Positions 6,142-8,234 of a stretch of 8,234 nt of DNA are shown here, one piece after another; the stretch's first letter is position 1, and the number at the start of each line of letters is the position of its first letter. Both the position numbers and the translations under genes were made by a program. Under the pieces are notes generated by a model. That model was not told the DNA's origin. It was given only the letters and a program-made list of their open reading frames with translations, and searched no databases. The DNA comes from Clostridiales bacterium (lineage in GTDB: Bacteria; Bacillota; Clostridia; Oscillospirales; Acutalibacteraceae), in assembly GCA_012522615.1 (NCBI GenBank), contig JAAYKB010000130.1:1-8234 (forward strand), written 5' to 3'.

Positions 6142-7809
6142 TTACATCTCTTCTATAATTTCATCGACCGTGCCGCCGGGGGGTATCATGGGCAACACAT
6201 TTACATCTGGCGAGATCCTGCAATCCACCACAACCGGACCTCCCTTTTGCAACGCGGCCTTTATCACCGGCTCGACCTCGGAGGTTTTGGTGATACGCAT
6301 TCCCGTACAGCCAAACGCCTCCGCCAGTCTTACTATATCGGTCTTTCTTTTCGGGTCGGTGGCGGAAAAGCGTCCGCCGTAGAAAACCTTTTGCCATTGG
6401 CGCACCATGCCCAGCACGCTGTTGTTCATGACAAGCACCACTATGGGAAGCTGATAGGATGCGAGGGTGGTGAGCTCATTCATGTTCATGTGAAAGCTCC
6501 CGTCTCCCGACACCAGAACCACCCGGCGGTCGGGGAAGGCGACCTGTGCGCCGATTGACGCCCCCAGCCCGTATCCCATGGTGCCGAGTCCGCCGGATGT
6601 AAGAAACGACCTCGGGCGGCGGATTTCAAAATGCTGCGCCGTCCACATCTGGTGCTGTCCGACATCGGTCGCAACAATGGTATCTTCATCGGTAAACCTT
6701 CGCAGGGTTTGCAAAATATACAGCGGGTCTGGAGAACCGTCGGCATCCGAGGTGTTTGGCTTGGCGGTACGGCGGTATGACCCAATCCCCTTCACCCAGT
6801 CGGGATGCTTCTTGGCTTCCACCCGCTCGTAAAGCTGATTAAGCACTTCCCGCAAATCGCCCGCCACGCGGATCGAAGCGGTGATGTTTTTATCAAATTC
6901 GGCATGGTCTACGTCGATATGTATGACGTCCGCATTGGGCGAGAAACCGCTTCGGCTTCCGGCGACACGGTCCGAAAAACGCGCGCCGCACACAAGCAGC
7001 AGGTCGCATTCGCGAGCCGCCCGGTTTGCCGCCAGCGTACCGTGCATCCCGACCATTCCCAGCCAAAGCGGGTGGTGCGGCGGGAAGCCTCCTAAGCCCA
7101 TCATCGACGAGCATACGGGGATATCCAGCTTTTCGGCGAGCTTCAGAAGCTCGCTGTCGGCGCCGGAGGAGATTATTCCCCCGCCGTAATAAATAAGGGG
7201 GCGGCGGCATTCCGCAAGCTTTTCTATCGTCGCCTCAATCCGCTCCTGCTTGGGCGGCTGGAAGGGACGCGCCCCCCTTCGCGGCTCGGGTTTATAGTCA
7301 ACCATTGCCGCAGTGACGTCCTTCGGAATATCAATCAAAACCGGACCGGGACGCCCGCTTTGGGCGATACAAAAGGCTTGGCGTACGGTGTCGGCAAGCT
7401 CCTCCACCCGTTTTACGATAAAATTGTGTTTGGTAATCGGCATGGTTATTCCGGTAATGTCGACCTCCTGAAACGAATCGCGTCCGAGCAGGGATACGGC
7501 GACATTCCCGGTTATGGCAACCATAGGGATGGAATCCATATATGCGGTTGCGATGCCTGTGACCAGATTTGTGGCGCCCGGACCCGAGGTCGCGATACAC
7601 ACCCCCACCCTTCCGGTTGCCCGGGCGTATCCGTCGGCCGCATGTGAGGCCCCTTGTTCATGAGCGGTCAGTATATGGTTGATGCGGTCACGGTACTTAT
7701 AGAGGGCGTCATATATATTGAGAACAGCGCCGCCCGGATAACCGAACACCGTATCTACGCCCTGTTCCAGCAGACACTCCACCAAAACATCAGAACCATT
7801 TAACTTCAT
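6142..7809 (-). CDS. ilvB: Acetolactate synthase, large (catalytic) subunit
   Basis: A thiamine-diphosphate, Mg2+ and FAD-type enzyme. It condenses two pyruvates to acetolactate (valine and leucine), or pyruvate with 2-oxobutyrate to acetohydroxybutyrate (isoleucine). Landmarks over 555 residues: VFGYPGGAVL (21-30), the catalytic glutamate in AHEQGASHAADGYAR (E51), SGPGATNL (75-82), the FQEVDI segment (113-118), a middle domain at about 185-350, and the ThDP/Mg site GDGSFHMN (435-442) followed by NN (462-463) and LGMVRQWQ (466-473). These are biosynthetic AHAS features, and the following ilvN supports this over catabolic acetolactate synthase. Two in-frame ATGs lie nine bases apart (7818 and 7809). 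AGGAAAGG (7819-7826) abuts the first and is 9 nt from the second, which begins MKLNGSDVLVE as family members do, so 7809 was chosen. It is the first gene of the operon, about 70 nt after the T-box terminator. No missing catalytic residue is seen. Confidence 0.96.
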   Translation of the reverse strand: MKLNGSDVLVECLLEQGVDTVFGYPGGAVLNIYDALYKYRDRINHILTAHEQGASHAADGYARATGRVGVCIATSGPGATNLVTGIATAYMDSIPMVAITGNVAVSLLGRDSFQEVDITGITMPITKHNFIVKRVEELADTVRQAFCIAQSGRPGPVLIDIPKDVTAAMVDYKPEPRRGARPFQPPKQERIEATIEKLAECRRPLIYYGGGIISSGADSELLKLAEKLDIPVCSSMMGLGGFPPHHPLWLGMVGMHGTLAANRAARECDLLLVCGARFSDRVAGSRSGFSPNADVIHIDVDHAEFDKNITASIRVAGDLREVLNQLYERVEAKKHPDWVKGIGSYRRTAKPNTSDADGSPDPLYILQTLRRFTDEDTIVATDVGQHQMWTAQHFEIRRPRSFLTSGGLGTMGYGLGASIGAQVAFPDRRVVLVSGDGSFHMNMNELTTLASYQLPIVVLVMNNSVLGMVRQWQKVFYGGRFSATDPKRKTDIVRLAEAFGCTGMRITKTSEVEPVIKAALQKGGPVVVDCRISPDVNVLPMIPPGGTVDEIIEEM

Positions 7810-7840
7810 GAAAACCATCCTTTCCTGGAATATCTGGAAG

Positions 7841-7876
7841 TACTCACCCTTTGCGAATAAAGATTGCGGGTGAATA
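7841..7876 (-). promoter_or_regulatory. Extra hairpin between T-box terminator and ilvB
   Basis: In the read-through transcript TATTCACCC (7868-7876) can pair with GGGTGAGTA (7841-7849): nine pairs, one of them G-U, around an 18-nt loop. It begins 2 nt after the terminator's T tract and ends about 14 nt before the ilvB Shine-Dalgarno. It is not a standard T-box element. It could protect or space the processed mRNA end, or have no role. Confidence 0.4.
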
Positions 7877-7878
7877 AC

Positions 7879-7913
7879 AAAAAGCCCCTCGTCTCCTTAA
7901 AAGAGGCGAAGGG
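7879..7913 (-). terminator. T-box regulatory terminator
   Basis: The 5' arm CCCTTCGCCTC (7903-7913) pairs with GAGACGAGGGG (7885-7895), with one G-T wobble and one C-A mismatch, around TTTTAAG. It is followed by C and TTTTT (7879-7883). The 5' arm overlaps the 3' strand of the antiterminator (7901-7908), so the two folds exclude each other, as expected for T-box attenuation. Confidence 0.9.
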
Positions 7914-8181
7914 AATCATTTTCCTACGCGGTACCACTCTTATTTGCCTGTCTTGATTAACAGACCGCTCAGCGCATCGGGCCGCAGAACGCAAAAGCCG
8001 AATGCCGTCCCCTATAACGGAGGGAAACCCGTTCTCACTTACTCCGGTCATACAGTGACCGTTTCGGCAGAAAGCTCGGGAGGTGATATTCCCCTGCCTG
8101 CACAACCGCCTCGCACCAACCGACGGCTCTCTGGATAAGCCAGACACGGTACTTGTCCTCGTCATCGCTTTTGATAATATT
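7879..8181 (-). promoter_or_regulatory. T-box riboswitch leader, isoleucine (AUC) specifier
   Basis: This 5' leader RNA binds uncharged tRNA and then reads through into ilvB. Stem I is closed by AAAGC (8167-8171) and GCUUU (8071-8075). A kink-turn-like GAUGA is followed by GAGG/CCUC pairing. The specifier loop has AGUA on the 5' side (8150-8153) and GAAU-AUC-A on the 3' side; the specifier AUC is at 8085-8087. Above it, UGUCUG pairs with CAGGCA. The distal tRNA-elbow elements AGAGAGCC (about 8125-8132) and GGUGCGA (8111-8117) are present. A 6-bp hairpin at 8045-8061 is probably stem II. The hallmark T-box UGGUACCGCG lies at 7927-7936. The antiterminator is AAGAG, then the 7-nt bulge UGGUACC, then GCG, pairing with CGC and CUCUU at 7901-7908. 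UGGU in the bulge would pair with a tRNA 3' end having discriminator A, as tRNA-Ile has. T-box identity is near certain. The Ile reading depends on the loop register, and the biosynthetic genes downstream support it. Confidence 0.95.
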
Positions 8182-8187
8182 TGGTTC

Positions 8188-8217
8188 ATTCTACACCATG
8201 CCGGGGTTGTTTGTCAA
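8188..8217 (-). promoter_or_regulatory. Promoter of the ilvB-ilvN-cimA-leuCD operon
   Basis: On the minus strand a perfect -35 box TTGACA (8212-8217) is followed after 18 bp by the -10 box TAGAAT (8188-8193, five of six consensus bases). The start of transcription is expected near 8181, about 10 nt before T-box stem I. The spacer is 1 bp longer than the optimum. Only 17 bp lie beyond it in the window, so upstream operators cannot be judged. Confidence 0.82.
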
Positions 8218-8234
8218 GTGGTTGTTTTGAAAAA

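Noticed and set aside
7822..7839. Hairpin hiding the ilvB Shine-Dalgarno (UUCC with GGAA)
   Set aside because: Only four pairs with a 10-nt loop; too weak to support as a regulatory structure.
8079..8090. Tyr (UAU) or Leu (CUC) as the T-box specifier
   Set aside because: UAU is one base out of the GAAN-codon-A register. CUC lies in CCUC, which pairs with GAGG in stem I and so is not exposed. Neither fits better than AUC, and the downstream genes favour Ile.

Overview
The window looks like a chromosomal segment of a low- to mid-GC Firmicute, probably a Clostridia/Oscillospirales-type bacterium. The reasons are a canonical T-box riboswitch, strong purine-rich Shine-Dalgarno sites, clostridial-type CimA/LeuC/LeuD proteins, and a threonine-linker surface protein with a C-terminal membrane anchor. 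The taxon is inferred, not proved. I see no mobile element, CRISPR array, rRNA or tRNA.

Bases 1-1092 hold the 3' part of a plus-strand membrane-anchored surface protein, cut by the window edge, followed by a strong intrinsic terminator. Bases 1093-1885 hold a promoter-like AT-rich stretch and a complete hemolysin III/PAQR-family membrane protein gene (trhA/yqfA type). A bidirectional terminator at about 1907-1950 separates it from the convergent minus-strand operon that fills the rest of the window.

That operon reads right to left. It starts with a strong sigma-70/A-type promoter (8188-8217), followed by a T-box leader of about 300 nt (7879-8181) whose specifier codon reads AUC (isoleucine). 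The genes are then ilvB, ilvN, cimA, leuC, leuD and a small zinc-ribbon membrane protein, with gaps of 13-34 nt. CimA makes citramalate from pyruvate and acetyl-CoA. LeuCD isomerises citramalate, and the same LeuCD can serve leucine synthesis. The resulting 2-oxobutyrate and pyruvate are joined by acetolactate synthase IlvBN. The operon therefore encodes most of a threonine-independent isoleucine route, and the Ile-type T-box gives matching end-product control by uncharged tRNA-Ile. LeuB, IlvC, IlvD and a transaminase are needed to finish the pathway but are not in this window.

I did not find a clearly new system. The points most worth a second look are the Ile T-box/cimA pairing, the small zinc-ribbon membrane protein at the operon's end, an extra hairpin between the T-box terminator and ilvB, and the unrecognised N-terminal part of the surface protein.
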